Source: Tubiluchus corallicola
Lineage: Eukaryota > Priapulida > Priapulimorpha > Priapulimorphida > Tubiluchidae
Direction: 5' to 3'
DNA: 64,000 nucleotides
Assembly: GCA_030141605.1 (NCBI GenBank)
Contig: JAQGDQ010000022.1
Coordinates: 993,501 to 1,057,500, forward strand
Shown: positions 1 through 25,716 of the stretch, one piece after another
Position numbering within the stretch: the first letter of the stretch is position 1
How the letters are laid out: each line of letters opens with the position of its first letter
The notes under the pieces: generated by a model
The model's database searches: none
What the model was told of the DNA's origin: nothing
The model's input: only the letters and a program-made list of their open reading frames with translations
Program-made: the position numbers and the translations under genes

Positions 1-3000
1 AATTAGAGATATATGGTCTGTTTAACTTATTCTCTAAAGTAGCGCTAAGAGTATAGTCTATTTTCTTAACGCTTTCTGGCAATCCTTCCATCAGAAATGA
101 ATTTGATTGAAATAATAATAATTATAAAATGTAGAGGTAATGAAAGTAAATAACAAACAAAACTTAAACTGCTAAAATGACGTGCGTCAATTTATTACAA
201 AGACACTTTTATTTTACTTTTACGCAATAATCACTTAGTTTTGTAATATGCACTCCGGAAATTAAAAATTAATTTTCTCGGACGGATTCTCCTTGTGCTT
301 GAGTTTTAGAAATAAGAGATTAAGACGACCTAAAACACAGCCTTGTAATTTTTTGCTAGAACATGATTAATTAGTCAAAAAAGCCTGTCGCTTTCGTAAT
401 AATAAACAAGCGTTTTTCACTTTCCCTGCATGTTTTAATAAAAACAGCGTTTGGTCATCATTGCTACGCCACCTACACTGCCTTTTTACACGCATTTTCC
501 GTTATGACCGTTTACTGTGGTTTGATCTCCAACTGTGACCCAGGGATTTCTCCCGATCTTCATTTTCCGTGCTTTAGCAATGCTTCTCATGCAGAAATCT
601 TAGTAGCTCTTGCACTTTCGTGCGGGAAGACCTTGACAACCTTGACACAAAGCCATAAGTTTTTCACCAACAAACCCTTCCTCAAGTATTGCACTATGCT
701 AAATTTGATCAGAACTGACTTGGACCGAATGGCCATGCGAAACTATTTAGTGTTGACTGGCGATGAAAAAAGCGAATCAGTAATTTCATGACGTTTCCCA
801 GCGCAAGACAAAAGTGTAGTGAAGATAAAAATTAAACTAATCTTAATATATGTGTAACAATATAGAGTGTAACTTGCTGATTGTCGATTAAAAAACTTAG
901 CACAAACGTGTTATACCAGTCACACTGACTAAATGTTAAAGTTCGTTGACTTAGCTCTACAACAAGCGATTAAAAAACAACACTAAATCCTTGTAAACAA
1001 TAAAATTAAACACAGAAAGTTGATCACTGACACGCCTTGCCGATTTAAAAACCGCAAAATATACACTACTAAGCGACACGTTTACTTCAAGAAAGCAAAA
1101 AACACGCTTTCTAATTTTACACTATAACATTTACACTTGGATATTGCATGGCTTATTTACACTTAGGTGCAAGTAATATAATTTTTGCCAAAACAATGCT
1201 TAAAGTGTTTAATCAACATTATAATACGGTGTAAAGTAAAAAAACAAGAGTAATAAAATTATGGCAAATATTTGGAAAATAAGGAGACAGTGTTTATGAA
1301 ATAAAGTAATAGTTAATTCAAAATAACAACCATACTATTGAAATTGCAATCGAGATAATTTCAAATGAAGTATCTTACATTTTGAAAGATAAACTGCAAA
1401 GAGAACAATGGAAAACAACAGAACTCTATGTGAAATTGACAGACTTTATAACATGTTCAACACACATGGACATAAAATACACTACATAAAAAGAAGGGTT
1501 TAATTTTTCAAGTTAACAGACTTGTTACCGAAACGTATTTCTAAGTCATGAAGAAGGTATTTCACGACAAACTGCATCAATGCAATACAGCAAACTGTAT
1601 TTTATTCAAACTGCACTTTCAAGTTGTTATTCGAACAAGATATAGACTCCGTCTAAGAACCTAGCAATGACAACATTAGTTCATCCATCCAAGATCATCC
1701 AACCAAATTTAAAGTTTGAAACAACTGCTCGAGTGCGAGGCAACGAGGTTACATTCACACTTATACGGTGACGCCGTGCAGGTGTGAATATCCCAGTACA
1801 TGACACATATGCATCCCACGGTGACTTGAAAGACATTTCTGCAACACTGCTGCAAAGCAGCCAGTCTAATAAGCTTTAGCTTTATTCCTAGTCCATAGTT
1901 TATATCGGGAACACTCGAAATGGCTTCCGTATGATCTTTTGAAACTATTGATTATTTAACACATATTGTTAATTAGTGATAGCTTGAAAAATATACTATG
2001 AATTAAAAACCATAAGAGAAATACATCATTTTTGCAAGTATTTTGAGGGCAAACTAAATTATAAATTCATTATGGCGACCTGTCCGCATTCAAATCTAGT
2101 GGCTTCGAAATAAGACTTTACAAAGCATACAAAAAATATCCATTTATTTACGTTGAATTTTCCACTAGCTAAATTTCGTGTAACCGGCGTAAGCAAACAA
2201 CAAAACTTAATGCACACGTACGACCAAATATTGTCCAAATATAATGTAGAATAGGCATACACTCTGCATAATAATTTACTCCAGAATGGGGGTTCAATGT
2301 TATCTTACTAATTTCGCTGAAATTCACAACTTTTCTCTCAGGCTCAAGCAAACGTGAACATTGAACAACATAGGGAGACAACTACTAACAACTCGCTGTA
2401 AAGGCGCGTAGCATTCGGCTCCGAAAGTTCGGTGGAATGTAAAAGCTGTTTATCTCTCTACGCTGCAGGCTAAGGCTAGGCTGTACACGACCATAAACTG
2501 TGTTATACGCACGCATATACAGTATTTACTACTACTGTACAAGAACACAAGCACGCTGACTGGAGCTTGGAGCTACCTCCTGCTAGCCATGTCAGCCAGC
2601 TTTGCTGATCTTCTACGCAGATATTGCGGTAAATGTTGGCTGCCCGAACACGCCGAGCCCAACAGACAAACAAAGAAATAATTTTCATGAGCTTTTAGTG
2701 GCAAATGTGCTCAGGATACGGTCACAAATTTACGAATGCAAAAACTTGGAGAATTCTATTACGGAATGTTTTGGTGTAAACTTGGGCTGTAATAGGTCCT
2801 AGAAAGGTCACGCAGACAAACTGTTAAAATAGAAAATATAAGCAATAAAAAAGACAAAAATGGCAAAAGGAACTGTTTCAAATGAATTTCTCAATCAAAT
2901 GAGAATCCGATCAGAATTTTTAAAGAAATTTTAAGCTATAAGTACTGGTTAGCATTTGAAAATCCTACGTATGATCGGCTATTTTTAACTGTAAATCTAC

Positions 3001-4467
3001 ATTCACCATTTCTGTAGTCACAGCTTTGCAATAAAGTATTATTTTGATAGAAAACATGACATGACGTTTTTTGCTTGTAAACCCACAAAAGTTGCACGGC
3101 TCCATTTTTTATTGGCTGCCACGACATATCGCGCCAATTATGTGAAAAATATGGCAATTCATTTTTGCAGGGATAATAGTTTTATGCCTACAATATGCTA
3201 GCCCATAAAGAAAGCTACGTGAAACATTGCACGATAATAACACCACTATACAGTATTCTCAATATCAACAGCACAAGTTGCTTGTTCACATATCTAGACG
3301 ACAATAAACACGACAATAAATATGTAATGAGTTATTGCATACCTGGCGCCAGAAACACCTATATATTGAACACAGCAAAGTCCTTAACTAACATAGTCTT
3401 GTAATAGTTGAAGGTCTTGATGTAGTTTTGGTAGATACTAAATAATGAATACTGAATACTTTAATCTTCTGGTTCACAATTATTGATTTCTGATCGCCGC
3501 TCCTCCCCCTTCCCCACTTTAATGTCACCAGTAAAATGGAAGGATGGTTACAGCAAAAACCACAGAGCTCTGCGTGAGCTGTAAATTCACTGTAATGATT
3601 CACTGCATACTTGTAAAACCTCCAGTGCAAGATTTCAACAGATCAAAACGCATTCAAATCTCTATCCTGCTGTACCAAGCTGCCAAGCTGCAATAAATTT
3701 CATTTCCTAAGTGTCTATAGCTTAAAGGTCAAGTGATCCACAGCCTTTCTTTCAACACTCATACTATAAGATGCGGGCAGCGTGTTAGTAAAGTTAGTTT
3801 TCGGTAATAACAATACTCCATTTTAAAAAGAATTTGGAGATCGAGAAGCAAGTTTGTCGTTGAGAAAATTCAAATTTTAATTTTTGACTTGCCCAGATCG
3901 TTCTAAAGTTAACAGAGCAGAATACCTCAGCAGAGACTCAGCAGTAAGCAGTAAACACCATGCAGACCTGCCACTTCAGGTAAGGCAGAACAGTGGGTGG
4001 TACTTAAACAATACTGCCCGCTATTCAACCTCGTGATACAGGTGTAAAAATAGACCAGGCTTAAAACAAACGTATCAGAACAATGGCTACTTGGATGGAG
4101 TTACTGGTAAGTATATTAGGCAAGTATCTTCCTTGACGAATTCACTAAATTGTCTTTAAGGCTACACCCGTGAGGAGGCGTGGCAGCAACATGAATGAGG
4201 GGCGTCTAAATTTCATATTACATTTGAAACTGTCGCCCTTGCTCCTTTTATGCTGTAAGTTCTTATACTTTAAATAAAATCTGGGTCCTCCAAGGTCCTT
4301 GTCGGCAATATAGGCCTATATTTATAATTTTTTCTAAATGCATGCAACAAAGCACAACCTGCCAAGCAAACTGATAACAGTTCTGACAGTTTTTCTGCAT
4401 GTTTCTGTGACACTAAAACTGCAATACTTGGGCAAGATTTCAAGCTGTTCATAAATAAAACACTTAC
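1..4467. other. Intron or downstream region of the inhibitory Smad; no exon found
   Basis: AT-rich sequence left of the last visible I-Smad exon. I looked on the minus strand for an MH2 domain (a Trp-Cys / Tyr-Trp-Glu start and a Gly-Trp-Gly L3-loop region) and did not find it, so the MH2 exons most likely lie left of base 1. A 95-codon plus-strand ORF at 504-791 has no recognisable motif and is not called a gene. Confidence 0.5.
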
Positions 4468-6531
4468 CAGCGCAGTCTCGACCACTGAAAGATCTATAAG
4501 GATCACATGTCTCTGTACTTCCCGGAGAATACCTCTCCATCCGCCACACTGGATTTAAAGCTACACAAAACAGAAGAACTGTTAAAACAAGTCTGTGTTT
4601 GTTATGGGCAGGGCATAGTAAACTGTCAGTTTCAGGATATCTCCAAAATCTATATTGAATAAAATTTGCACAAATGTATTGTTAAACTTACAGTTTAGTG
4701 GAATTTTGTATAATTAATAGATTGCAATAAAAAACTAGCCTATACAGACATTTTCTCTTACTGCAGATTTGCAGTACTAAGGCGGCAAGAAATAGTATCT
4801 AACTTTAAAGTACTTCTGAAAAGTGCTGCAAATATATATTCTCATTGAGAACCTAGTTATTTCAAGAAAGTTACCTGAAGCTTCAGCATTTCTGTCTGCA
4901 CAAAACTGCTTATATGGAGGTGGTGGCGAGTCTGAAAAAACAATAAAGAAATTTTTGACTTATCTTATCTCACCTCTCTACGTTATCAGCTAGCAGCCAC
5001 CTAAAAATCCAGAGAACAGTCTGTAGTCTCTGTACCCAGAGTTTCAGCATTTATTTTCAAAAAGTTACGAAGGCAATCTTTCTGATTGTTTGTGTCTAGG
5101 AATATTTTGAAAAGGTTAAACATGTACAGTTTGTATTACTTGCATAGACAGAAACTGACTGGTAAGGGCTCTTGGTGCCTGTTTAGTGGTAAGAGTCATT
5201 CTACAAAAAACAAAACAAAACTGGCTGTATCTTGAGAGGAAATACATTATAGAACATATTTTCATTATCTTAATGAAAATAACACCTCCCAGTGGAAAAA
5301 AACTAAAAACAAAAATTACTTCTCCTTAAAATACACGTGTATTAATGTTGGCATTTGTTTGCCAACTCACACTGCCTGTGCTTTAATTCAGCAAGGAGGC
5401 ACGCGTGCAGCGGTTAACATAATAATAAACGAGTGAATCCTTCCGATATGTAAAGCAGATGTTCTTGGACGCCTGTCTACTGTAACTCCTTCACACATTA
5501 GTCATTACCCAGGCGCCACAGACTACAATAACCTACAGCTGATCGGTGTATCGATTCCCTAACTGGAGTTTTACGTTACTCTCTTCAATTGAAAGGAAAT
5601 ACAATAGCATCGCAATTTTATAATAAATACAATTAAACTATCACAGACGTCATAGAAGTAATATTCAGCCATATATTTTAGTAATTAACAAGATGATGTA
5701 CCAAACGACAGACGTGGTCGTTTCGGAAAAACCAACCAGTCAACAATACACAGGTAGGCGCCTGAACGTAAGTTAATGTACAACGGTATGGAGGTCATGC
5801 TAAGTGAGCTAGCGCTTGCGTCTGTAAGAAAATATTTTCTTGAACACAAATGCTTAGAATAGAAAACGCATGCAACATTTAGTGTCTATTTACAGTAGGC
5901 TTCACAGGTGTGTTATGTACAAACTACAGTATACGTCTATCATTAAATGTGCACTGTATCTGATTACAGAATGTGAATACAGTAAATTTTTGTGTAGTCA
6001 AGTTGAATGATTACATTCAAACAATAAGACTTACTAAGCATTTTGTCACATTTTCATTGTTTTCCGAAAATGTGCTAGCTTATATTTTTCAATGACACTA
6101 ATTTAAAAGTACAAGTACACTGTCATAAATATTATACTAGCCTATAGCTAAAATGACATCGTACCTGGTATACACAACTGGCTCCAGTGATGGGGATTTA
6201 TACAGACTGATTTCATATTTCCAGAACTTTTACATTCTGGCAGCCTCCGAAGAGGCGCATTCTGCCATAAATCTGACCACCTCCACAGTTTGCAGAACAG
6301 CACGTGAGGCGATATGGCTCCGTTAATGGTCACCACACTTTCATTTGGGACCAACACGCAGTCTGTCTGCTGGGCCCCTCCAGATTCCACAGCTAACAGG
6401 AGAGTAGTCAACTCTAGCTCTGATAGCTGCTTGAGAAAATTATGAGCTCCAAAGGTGTCCAACTCCGTTTTTCTCTGTTTCCATAATCGCTTAATGGTGC
6501 TGGTCCTGCGAAATCCAGGCATACGAAACAT
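4468..6531 (-). CDS. Smad6/7: Inhibitory Smad (Smad6/7 type), 5' three exons, partial
   Basis: Inhibitory Smads bind activated type I TGF-beta/BMP receptors or compete with R-Smads, and recruit Smurf ubiquitin ligases. Three exons are visible on the minus strand: 6531-6165, 4931-4875 and 4560-4468. All junctions are GT-AG in phase 1 and the three join into one open frame of about 172 residues. I chose the ATG at 6531, not the in-frame one at 6558, because the protein then starts MFR..., followed by KRLWKQR, matching the family's MFR...RRLWRSR start. Residues about 33-122 form an MH1 domain with C-terminal KLWRWSDL and INPHH. Its presumed zinc ligands C58, C100, C110 and H115 are present, but the basic DNA-binding hairpin of R-Smads ([13 protein letters not shown]) is absent, as expected for an I-Smad. 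Exon 2 encodes a PPPPY motif (residues 125-129), the Smurf WW-domain docking site. The MH2 domain is missing from the window. It lies downstream of Smad2/3 in the same orientation. Confidence 0.88.
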
Positions 6532-6864
6532 GCACCCGATGCATACTAAACTGCTCATAAGCTCACATAGTTTAACTCTACCGATGATAGAAACTTCTAG
6601 CTTTTAGAATTACAATAACTGCATGTAATACACAAAATTTAACTTTAATCATAAAAACTTCCTTCGGCTTGTTCACATACAATGTTCACGACTTGAGAAA
6701 TTCTTATCACGGTCAGCTTTGGCTTAAATGTATTTTTTATTTCAAGATCAGTCTGTACACCATGTAATGCAAAACAAAACACATCATACTGCCAAGTCTT
6801 CCTGCGTTCAGCTTGCTACTGCCAGAGTCACTGACAAAATTAGTCTAGTAATCCGCCTTTTCCC

Positions 6865-6898
6865 ATTGGCTGAGTCGGAGCCACGTGATCGTCTAGAC
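6865..6898. promoter_or_regulatory. Smad-responsive promoter cluster upstream of the I-Smad
   Basis: Within 34 bp lie a CCAAT box on the minus strand (ATTGG, 6865-6869), an AP-1-like TGAGTCG (6871-6877), an E-box CACGTG (6882-6887) and the 8-bp palindrome GTCTAGAC (6891-6898). GTCTAGAC is the optimal Smad3/Smad4-binding element and occurs in the vertebrate SMAD7 promoter near AP-1 and E-box sites. Here it sits about 360 bp upstream of the I-Smad start codon. Function is inferred. Confidence 0.6.
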
Positions 6899-9654
6899 TC
6901 TGTGGCGCAAAGCACATTCTATAGCGACTGGACGCAGATTGTTACGCAAATAAAAATGGTTAGACTGGTATTTTCACCACCCTGTATTGTAGCAATCGTT
7001 TCATTATACCGCGAATCATTAGTTAATTAAAACAAACTATACGAATTATGCATTTTTCCGAAAAGCACCCAATAGGTTTTGCTTGGCTTTTTCGATTGTT
7101 ACCGAATGTCATCATTTTCGATCAAAAGACTTGGAACTTGCGGTACGTTATTTTAGTGCTCCCAGAAAATTGTATAACTTTTTATTTAAATATACATAGA
7201 TTAGCCGTGCAAATTTTTAGATGTCATCAAGAAATCGATTTTGTAATTATTAACGATTATTGTTAACCTAAGTTATGAAAGCTAGTTTCAGAAAGAAACT
7301 GTAGTAAAAAGTTAAAGCTGTACCTATACTGATTTACAACTACCTATGTAATGACAATTATTATTTATTTTACTGCATTTCAAGAAAAATAGGATTGAGA
7401 TAATAGTAACTCAGAATAAATGCATTTTCATTAGCAATCTGAAATTCGGTATGAAAGAAAATACAAAAGATACAAAATTGCAAATTTGCTGCACTTCGTT
7501 GGTAAAAACAGCATAGCTTTACGAAAATAAACAAATCTCGTGGAAATATACTTGTAATTACATTTCAAGAATTTACTGTGTTTGCAAACGAACACGAAAA
7601 GCGCCAAGTTTCGTTAATCAACTGATTTTGTCTATTGCAAAGCATTACAGGTTCAGTCGCCTCGCGTCCGACGCTATAACAATGGCGGCGGCCTTTTGCA
7701 ATGACCCAGTATCTAAATGTGCAGAGCATTGTTCATTGTTCTGAATATTTACTAGATGTAATAGCTGTGGTAGAATCGACACCCGTGTTGTCGTACCTTT
7801 TGTCTTTAATAGTTTTTTAGTCCATCACTTTGCATTAGTTTACATTTTGCTATGATTGAACACTATTGTATGCACTTTTTTGTCTACTAGAAACTCAATA
7901 TTTTGCACCATAATTTAATCAGCAAACGTCTTAAATGCAAAACTTAATAATTTTTAATTACTTGGTGCATTAATTAATTAATTACATTAATAACAATTCT
8001 GAGAGAGTGGCTGGCGTTGATAACTCATTTCTTTCGCCAACCCTTCACCATTCTAATCAATCACTTTTGCACATTCTAATATTATTGAATATTGCACAGA
8101 ATTATAAATTGCTTAGTTATGTATTTTGCTATTATAAAAATGGTGATAAACTAATAATCTTACTTAAAAGGCTTACTCACTCACTCACTCACTCACTTAC
8201 TGGACTGGGAAGGGTTAATTAATCTCAAAACCGTTTTGCCTTTTTTGTTCGATAAATAAATTACACATAAAAACTAAGTGAACATGGGTTTACGAAACAG
8301 AAATCAAATGAAACGCACTCAGACGTCAAATTTAAAGTTCATGATAATTTCTCTCACTGGGTTTCCTTATATTGCAGTAGTAATAGCATTTTGTTTTTGT
8401 TGCGTATTAAAGTAACAAAAACAACAATAACTGATGCTCGTGACAGAAAAGTAAACATTCGTTCAGATATTCTGTTTACAATCTCGAGTATAACTGTTCC
8501 AGAGTCTGATGTATATCACTTAATAAAAATACTGTGACGGTTTTTTCCTGTTAATGTTAGAAGCCATGTCGTTTGACGGGCGTGCTGCCTAGACTTGTCG
8601 TCGCTCTGTACATTTTCATTCGCCGTACTGATTCTGGATGTTTTCCTATATATGTATTCGAGCGTGGTTGCGACATCTCTACTGGTTCAATGACTTACTA
8701 TTACATTACATACATGTTGCCCTAGTTCATTTGACTTATGGTAATGTCAGCCATCACCTCTTTCTTTTGTGGAAACTTGAATGCCGTTGATGTTATTTGA
8801 ATTTCATTTTTTTCTGATTAAATTGGATTAGAACTATTATCTTCATGGTTCTCCCAACCTACTGACTGATGGCTCCACTATATCTGTGTATTAAGTCGAT
8901 TTAAATTCGATACCGAATTGCGAATTTAGCAGTGTCTAGGTTTTTTGCTGGATTACTGCCATGTTTATCTGTCTTGAGGGTATTATTTGTATTAGAATTC
9001 TGCCAACCCAATGTCCACAATAGACGTAATGGGTATAATATGACGATGATGGTGCACTTTTTTAGTTAAGTTAATTTTCATAGAAATGGCTTCAGCGACT
9101 ACTATTCTTACTTGAGGTTAGCAAAGTTCCTAAAACGTTGGCTGTGTAATACAAAATTCTATGACAACATCCATCGCATTTCTCCTTCACACAACCTGTT
9201 TAATGGAGCTCTATGAATTTTTATGATCACAGCACTTTCAACCAATAATAAGCGTTAGGCGATGGAATTATTATGCTGTCGCCATCTATGCAGTCTGGTA
9301 AACATTTCTGACTTCGATTACTTGAATTTAATTGTGCGACTTCCTGCTTGAACTTTTATACTGATACGTAAAAATGTCTGAATGTAGCCTGCTAGTGAGC
9401 TTCACAACAATAAGTATTCTCCATGCTTGCCGTAAAAATTAATTCCAGTAGTAAGAAACCGAGCACTTCATTGTGTGAGACCCTTTGAATTTTACACATA
9501 CTCGATTGTACCCACGAAGCCAGCCTAACTGTCATGAAATGGCCAGAGAATGCAATATCCGCTACACTAACAGCATCTTAATAGCTGTTGCCGAGGCAAA
9601 TTATTATTCATGCTAAAGGCCATCTGCAAAATTAATTAAACATTAACTACGCAG

Positions 9655-9895
9655 AATTCACCATTTTCAGTTTATTATTATTATAATAATGACGAGAATC
9701 GAAGACAGCAGGTCTAAAAAACACAGTACAAATACATAAAATACGTGTACCTGACAATTCATTGTAATGAATACATGTAGCATACTTTATTCCGAGATCA
9801 ATCCAAAAAACGCACGAAAGCAAAGAAACTTTGAAAAAATTACACTCCACAAGGACTTGAACCCAGGCCTTCTGCTTTCTGGCCGGCTATGTTTA
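9655..9895 (-). repeat. Probable tRNA-derived SINE, truncated
   Basis: On the minus strand a good RNA polymerase III B box (GGTTCAAGTCC core; plus-strand complement at 9853-9864) is followed by about 180 bp of unrelated sequence ending in an AATAATAATAAA-like tail (about 9665-9680). That is the layout of a tRNA-derived SINE. The A-box half is not clear, so it is probably 5'-truncated. Confidence 0.4.
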
Positions 9896-11256
9896 ATTTC
9901 AGCAATTCAAACAATGTCTAATTTCCTAATTTTATCATGAACAATAAGTTGCCTCAGCAATATTAGATAGATTAGGTCAACATTATGTTGACACTTGGAC
10001 TTGTCAACCCAGCTGTTATTTGTTACAATTTATTTGTGGGTTACAAATCAAATTGTGCAACTTAAACGTTTTGCACTGAATCACGCAAGAAATAAAATGT
10101 TTGGTTTATTAGAATCCAACAGAGTTAAATCAGCACTGCTCACAGAATTATGAGGCAAACAAATTGAAAATAGCATCCCCTCCCATGAAAAAAACAAAAC
10201 AAAGTTCACATATATAGGAGCTAACAGTAATTTTATTTCTATTGGGCTATGAGTATACTGTATTGTAATTACATAACTGATAAGTCAGCAGCCATCTATC
10301 TACAGAAATTTGTAATTATGTGGATTATAATCATGTAACTTCATTATGAGTCGCACAACAACCCATAACATATACGAAATGTGCATATATAAATGTTATG
10401 TATGCAACCAGAATGTTAAAATAGTTAACATTCACATGCATACTTCCCATTGTTCTCATTATCCAACAAAAGGTCCAAGGTACTTAGCGCCAGTATACAA
10501 TCACAAAATGTACACTATTGCCTCTGGAGAAAGAAATTAATAGCCTTGAACAGGTTAAATGAAGGTATCAAGTAGTTCACATTTAAAAATTTAGAAAAGC
10601 ATTTCAGCTCTTCTCAAACATTTACTGTATCATCCTTCCCTAAATAAATCTATGTTCATTTAAAAATCTAGTACCAGCAATACATGCACTGCATATATTT
10701 AAAACTCAAAACACCAGAATTTAATGTGAGTCTCACTGTTAAATACAGTGGCAAATTAACAGGAACAACAATTATAACGATTAAAAAAGAGATTAAGAAC
10801 CAAAAGTTTTAACTAATTCAGATTTACTTTCTCAATTCAGTGATTTAAATACATATATTCAACTGTATTTCAAGCAGGCTGGTGGAATTATCAGCATTTT
10901 TAAACTAATTAACTAAAAACTAGCTGAATGATAATACTGGTGTACCATGAACCAATGGCAGTTAACTTTTGTCTTGCACAGTGCTGTTAACAACAAAGCC
11001 AAGTGTGTAAGTAAACACAGCTATTTTGATTTCTAACTACCCGTAAATATCTAAAGACCTAAGGTTAAATTTTCCTCACTTCCACAATGACTAAAGACTT
11101 CCATGCACAGCAAATTAATTAAATTTATATCTGGTCAATATTAATATTAGAGTCCTAAATAATACCATTCACAACGAAGTTAAGTACAGATCGTAGTAAT
11201 ATACCAAAATCATCCTTTCCTGTGTTCGCCTTAGAAATATTAATAGCGAACAAATA

Positions 11257-11260
<4 letters not shown>

Positions 11261-11297
<37 letters not shown>
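11261..11297. repeat. (TA)n microsatellite
   Basis: Uninterrupted TA dinucleotide run of 37 bp. Confidence 0.95.
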
Positions 11298-11299
<2 letters not shown>

Positions 11300-13194
11300 C
11301 AAAATTACAGAGAATCGATAAAATGATAATACAAATTATGAGACTGACTACAAATAACTAATAACACAAAAACGTTATTAATATATCTTAATAACATATG
11401 TTTGGTATTAAAATAAAGGTCTTAATAAGCATATTCTAATCTTTACCAATTTTCTTGGACAATTCAGAAATTAGACGCATTAGAAAATTTCACCGGGTAT
11501 CGACACTAATATATTTATATTACAATTTACATTATAGTAATACTTTTCACAAAGCAGCACAATGACAACTTTTAGTTATACAAATTGCAGTGCAAGTGTA
11601 TAACTAACTACATGTTCTGCAACCTCATTTCTATGATTCTGAATACAATGAATGATATATTTACAATTTGACCAATGATGCTGGGAGACAAATGCATTTT
11701 TCAGAAATATCTTGCACATCAACTTTCTATGGAAAACTGCAAGACATGCACAATGTAAAGATGTATTAAAAATGCTTGTGAATTCAACTTTGCAAACTTC
11801 AAAAACTTAACAGCTGAACTGAACTGAAGAGCTGTTTGTTACTTGCGTACAGAAACCTTGGGCTCGATTTGATGCACTGCCGACAATTCAAAGGAGTTTA
11901 GTCGGCATCAATGTTACCGCATTAATTAAATTTATAAAAAATGAATTCATTCTACGTGCAGCACAGAGGTAGTAACAGAAGTATGCACTAAGCGACTCAA
12001 TTATATCCCAAGCACTCGGAAACGGAGTCACGTGTCAATTCATGTGACTGAATTTATGAAAAAGACATCTTGTACCGTAAACTTGAACATCTAAGCTATT
12101 CTACAATACCTAATTATGCTCAAACTTACAGCAATTACGAGAACTTCAGATTACCCACGCACAGCCACAATTTGGTTTTGTGCACAAAATGTGATCCAAA
12201 TTATTTTTCCTTCTTATTTACTACAATTTTTCTAATAAGATTAACGGCTTCCAGGTTTGCGCAAATACAACACATTTTAAATACAATTCCACTACGCCAG
12301 CATAGCGTTAAAAACCCCACTGAAAACCATCATTTTACCACCACTCTGAAATAAATAAATCTTTTCAATAAAAACATACAGAAACTTTTTGACTAAATGC
12401 AAGACTAGCCGATCTACACCAAATTCAAAATAATGTAAGTGTGATTAAAAAAAAATCTACATTTTTCATTCGTTTCTAGGCTCTATAGAATAGCTTTATA
12501 ATTTTTTGGAACATTCAGTTTGTTGTTACTTATAAGACAGTCAGTACTGCAAATGCTCTAGTTCATCTATGCTTCTTATTATGAAGCAACTGAAATATTT
12601 GGAGAAAATTATGAAAGGGATAATTAGTAAGCCAAGAAATGATGCCAGGCAATTGCATTGCAAAATAAAATTTTTACTATCTAAATGAAACATCAGTCCA
12701 CCTAACCTACAGATTTTAGGGGAGTTACAAACTATATGCAAAATGGTATTTAAAATACACATTAGATAGTGTATAAATATAAGCATGCTTTGGTATTGCT
12801 AAATTGGCAATCCGGAACGGAAACAGAAACTGTTACTTCTTTTTAAGTAGGTTTTCAAGTCCCTATTTCACTTATCAGGTAATTCTATTCTATTTCAATG
12901 CCAGCCCAAAATTTGTAAAATAAACCACTCTGGGTATAAGCAAAATGCAAAAACTAATTACGAAAGCAGTTCATATTATTTACCAATTTAAAATTTACGT
13001 ATGCTCTTTTGAAGAAAGCTGAGCACGCTTATGCATTCCATTGTAGTGAAAATCAAAGTCAATCTGTGACCAACAAAGAAATGTTACAAACTACCAAAAG
13101 TTACATAGTAACGTCTAAGTAACAGCCCTCCAGAGGTTATGGGCTTTCAGTCGCTGGACGTTAAGCTGCCAAATCTCGTGATCATTTTAGCTGG

Positions 13195-25704
<12,510 letters not shown>

Positions 25705-25716
25705 GTGCACACAGTA

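Larger units (their letters stand above)
6900..13194. other. Intergenic region between the two Smad genes
   Basis: I see no convincing gene. The stretch holds a short CpG-rich patch around 7650-7700 with a YY1-like ATGGCGGC at 7682, a (CTCA)n run at 8176-8196, a SINE-like sequence at 9655-9895, a (TA)n run at 11261-11297, and presumably the Smad2/3 3' UTR near its right end. The 60-100 codon ORFs here have no recognisable domains. Confidence 0.5.

Noticed and set aside
504-791. Plus-strand 95-codon ORF
   Set aside because: Composition looks random, no motif recognised, and the opposite strand did not yield the missing I-Smad MH2 domain either.
6728-7030. Plus-strand 100-codon ORF
   Set aside because: It crosses the I-Smad upstream regulatory region; no domain or homology recognised, and the local signals are better explained as promoter sites.
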